The translations under genes were made by a program, and so were the position numbers. The notes below the pieces were generated by a model. That model was not told where the DNA came from. It searched no databases and saw nothing but the letters and a program-made list of their open reading frames with translations. A stretch of DNA of 64,000 nucleotides from Brugia malayi (Eukaryota > Nematoda > Chromadorea > Rhabditida > Onchocercidae): contig NW_025062479.1 in the NCBI RefSeq assembly GCF_000002995.4, forward strand, positions 6,317,221 to 6,381,220. Reading direction: 5' to 3'. Of the stretch, positions 60,901-64,000 are shown piece after piece (positions within the stretch are counted from its first letter, which is position 1; each line of letters begins with the position of its first letter).

Positions 60901-63900
60901 TAGGTCTGGCTAGTTTTTTTTTTGTTTATAATTAGTGTGAAAATGTATTTATTTGTCCTTTTGTTTATAATTACTACTATAGCCATCGCTAACAGCGTGC
61001 TGTCTTGGTTTACAAATTTCTTCAAGCAGGTCAACCAGTAGTAACTTATCTTTCTATTTTTTATGTTGGAGTTAGGCTGCAAAAGAAGTATGTATATGAA
61101 TTATATGAAAAAGTGTCTACTTTGAATAAATAAATTTGAAATCTGTTCATTTGGTTGTGCCATCAATCGGAAACGTATTGCCCACTGATAAAGCAGTCAT
61201 CTCTTTCCCACCACACTGTTTGCAATATGACTTTTGCTGAAACACATAATCATTGCTCAAATATTGGTCAAAATTTCAGTTAAGTGCAAACTTTTTTTTT
61301 CTACGCATAAATCTACTGATATAACTAAATGCTTCGCAGGATTTAAATTTATCTTTACACGTTCGGAAAAAAATCGTACACAAGAGATGGATTGAGATTT
61401 TTGATTGTAAGGGAAATTTCCTATTATAATTTATGCAAAATTAAAAAAGAAACTACATCTAACACGTCTGAGTTGTAGAAGTAGGGAATGGAAACTTTAT
61501 TCTAATAACTTCTTCATTATCATCAAGAATGTCATTTCTTTGTCTTATCCTGCACATATTGTTTAACTGAATTTTGGAAAAAAATAACTGCGTGGAATGT
61601 CATTGCAAGTTATTTAGAAATTCTTCATTTTAAAACATTTATGCAGTTGTATAAATTTTCAAAACTCGAGCAACAGTAAACAAAAGTCTAGAAAAGATAA
61701 GGCACAGGACAGCAATTTTCGAAATTACCCGACTTAATTGGAATTATTTCATTTCAAGGCATAAGAAAAAATGCTGCATTGCATTGGATGGTCTGAAAAG
61801 ACTCCGTAAGCAGAGTCAACTTTTCAAACGAAAGAAATTGTTCCAACTAATACGCTGTGCTAATGTAAAAATCTTAAATAGTAGTTAAAATTGAACTGAA
61901 TATGGAATATTAACCAAATTTCTAAAAGTATTTCTTTATGCGACATTTAACCACTTTGTTATAAAATCCAACATGTGCTATTTGTTAACCTATGTTAGTT
62001 TCCAAGTTATATTGTTTTAAACTTTTGAGTACATCAAATATCAAACTGAAATAGTTGTAATTGTGACTTCATTTTAAATATTTTTTCTGACTACCAGATA
62101 TAATATTTTCTTTCAATCAGTTTCGACAGAACGTAGAAAGAAAATGGTCGGTATGTTATCGGGTCGATATTGATGCTTAAAGCAGATAACACATCAGCTG
62201 AATTCAAGTAAGCTTAATAATGAACCAAATTTTTGCTTTCCTCTATAATCAGAACAATCTACCGGTACAGATAGGGAAGGAAAAGTAATCACTGTTAGAA
62301 GAAAAACGATGATCTTGTGATTCATTTAAAAAAAAGACCTTAATTTATTTAAAGCATTTTCATTGATTTTTGTTTCATTGATCTTCATAAAAAACGCTTA
62401 AAACGTTAATCTGTAAGTAGAGAAAATTCATAAATTAAAAGTTAACGATAATTGTCAACAACAAAGGGTACAAGATAAGGAAGAAAACATTTGCATAAGC
62501 GAGAGGGAATCACTGATTGAAGGACAGCAGATCCACTTAAAATTGTTAGTGAGACACAGCTAATTGTGTGATTGAGATATGGAGGGATGCTATGTGAAGG
62601 TGTCAAGTTTTCAGGATGTAAGCAGGGAAGGCATGGTGTTTGAAAGACACCCACTGAACTCGTCATCATCATTTTGAGTTTAAGTGGATTTCGTGGGGTG
62701 AGGATTTTCACTCAGGGGTGGCAACTATTTACCCATTTCAGGAGAGTTCTTTAACAGAAGATCATTTTGTTGAGAAGACCAGAAGATTTAGAAATTGCTT
62801 GTAGAATTAGTTAAGTTGAAATCAACTATACTGTAATAATGGTTTTGTGTCTATTAAAAAAGAAATTTTATCAGATTTAGTAGGAATTCCTTCTTTTCCC
62901 TTACTTTATATGCTGCTGTCGTTTCATTATCTCATGATCTGTCCTAACTTTTCAATCATCTTTTTTTCTTCCTCTTGTATCACCAATACCATACCAAATA
63001 CTCGACACTCATTTACTGGTGATAGTGTAAACTTATCAGTATCTTAGAAATTCAGACTTTGGAAAATAACCACATTATGTTATAAAATTTAAAAATTGAA
63101 ATATGCCGGAAATGCCACGTTCCAATTTGTTATAACAGTGGAGCAATAAAAAGTGAAACAATAATAAAAATGAATAGGTATGCTCTGGGATGGTGGGTAT
63201 CAAATTGTTGTGAAAATAAAATAGCAGCAGAGCTGTCGGATAAAATTGCCACTAGTCACTGTGATTGTAACAGCCAAAGAATGAATAATGGTCGAGGTGA
63301 AACGGTGTCAACAGCAAAGTTATTCATGTACTAAATGAACAAATTAAAGACTGATTTGTAAGATCGGCGAGCTATCCGTAAATGCTAATCGGTTTCTGGG
63401 TGGATATCAGCATAAAATTTAAACTAAATCAGAGATTAGTGGCTCAAGGTAATTTATCACCTGAGCTTATCAAAATTTCCGCGAAAGAAGAAAAGGGTAA
63501 AACAGATACAAATCGAAAGTGATTTATACCTGAAATAGACAACTATTTGAGCAGCAAATCACTGTAGATAAGTCTAATTGAAATAGAATTGATTCTCGAA
63601 AGGAAAAGGTTAAGTCTTTAGTTTTGAATCATTAAATGATTAAGCGAATATGGATAGTTAAATTAAGCACGAAAGAATACAGCACACCAACTCTTAATAA
63701 TATGAATTGAACAGAAATGGTCATCATTTTCAATCTTCAGGTGGTAAATTAAAATCGGAAGAAAAATATATCTACCAGATGATGCTACAGTGAGAATGGT
63801 GAACATCCAATACACTCAACACACTCAATACAAATTCGCCAGCGTTTACAATTCAGCGATGTGGACAGAAATGGACAATGAAAACGGGTCATGATGTCAC

Positions 63901-64000
63901 TTTTATAACGCATTTTAGAGACTTACATTTATGTCACTATTCAGGAGCAATTTACACTAGCGGAAAATGTGGAACATGTAAAACAGTTTCTTAATTCAGA
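57921..64000. other. Right-end intergenic region; no gene recognised
   Basis: Between about 58.2 and 60.0 kb the sequence is less AT-rich and has many CA/ACA words (for example CACATGCACACAGAGACATA). It contains a plus-strand 100-codon open frame at 58751-59053 without recognisable content. From 60 kb onward it returns to plain AT-rich DNA. A minus-strand open frame at 62442-62711 has no family features. Confidence 0.45.

Noticed and set aside
62442..62711. Minus-strand 89-codon open frame
   Set aside because: No recognisable domain, no neighbouring exons, and a pyrimidine-biased strand that lacks stops by chance.

Overview
The window is nuclear DNA of a nematode. It is AT-rich, every gene is split into short exons with GT..TTTTCAG introns, and several start codons sit one to a few bases after a TTTCAG-type acceptor, as expected for spliced-leader trans-splicing. 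The Sec61 alpha N-terminus reads almost exactly like the worm protein. The composition and medium-length introns suggest a spirurid or filarial-type (clade III) worm, but that is inference. I saw no bacterial, Wolbachia-like, viral, CRISPR, tRNA or rRNA sequence. All exon borders were assembled by eye from splice motifs, reading-frame phase and protein-family similarity.

Layout. 1-2553 (-): Sec61 alpha, running off the left edge. 4060-8276 (-): a hedgehog-acyltransferase-like MBOAT enzyme. 11457-12783 (-): a small tail-anchor insertion receptor (CAML/GET2-like). 13471-20171 (-): VPS16, a HOPS/CORVET core subunit. 21419-26538 (+): GIT-type ArfGAP scaffold, the only confident plus-strand gene, divergent from VPS16. 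27770-28621 (-): unrecognised protein with an acidic C-terminus. 29387-31871 (-): an NYN/Regnase-fold protein whose catalytic acidic residues are mostly replaced. 34096-35086 (-): LRRC20-like leucine-rich repeat protein. 36345-40080 (-): a probable peptide-type GPCR whose TM6-TM7 intron carries a 1.1 kb AAT microsatellite. 42915-54287 (-): a class A plexin with 32 mapped exons, whose signal-peptide exon was not located. 54288-64000: mostly non-coding, with a few exon-like pieces.

The genes are an ordinary chromosomal mix. Sec61, the CAML-like protein and VPS16 serve secretion and membrane traffic. GIT and plexin both act on small GTPases and cell shape. The HHAT-like enzyme, GPCR and plexin are signalling components. 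I see no operon that clearly ties them together. The most unusual items are the degenerate NYN protein, the two-level AAT repeat, the very short 5' coding exons, and a duplication spanning a VPS16 splice acceptor.
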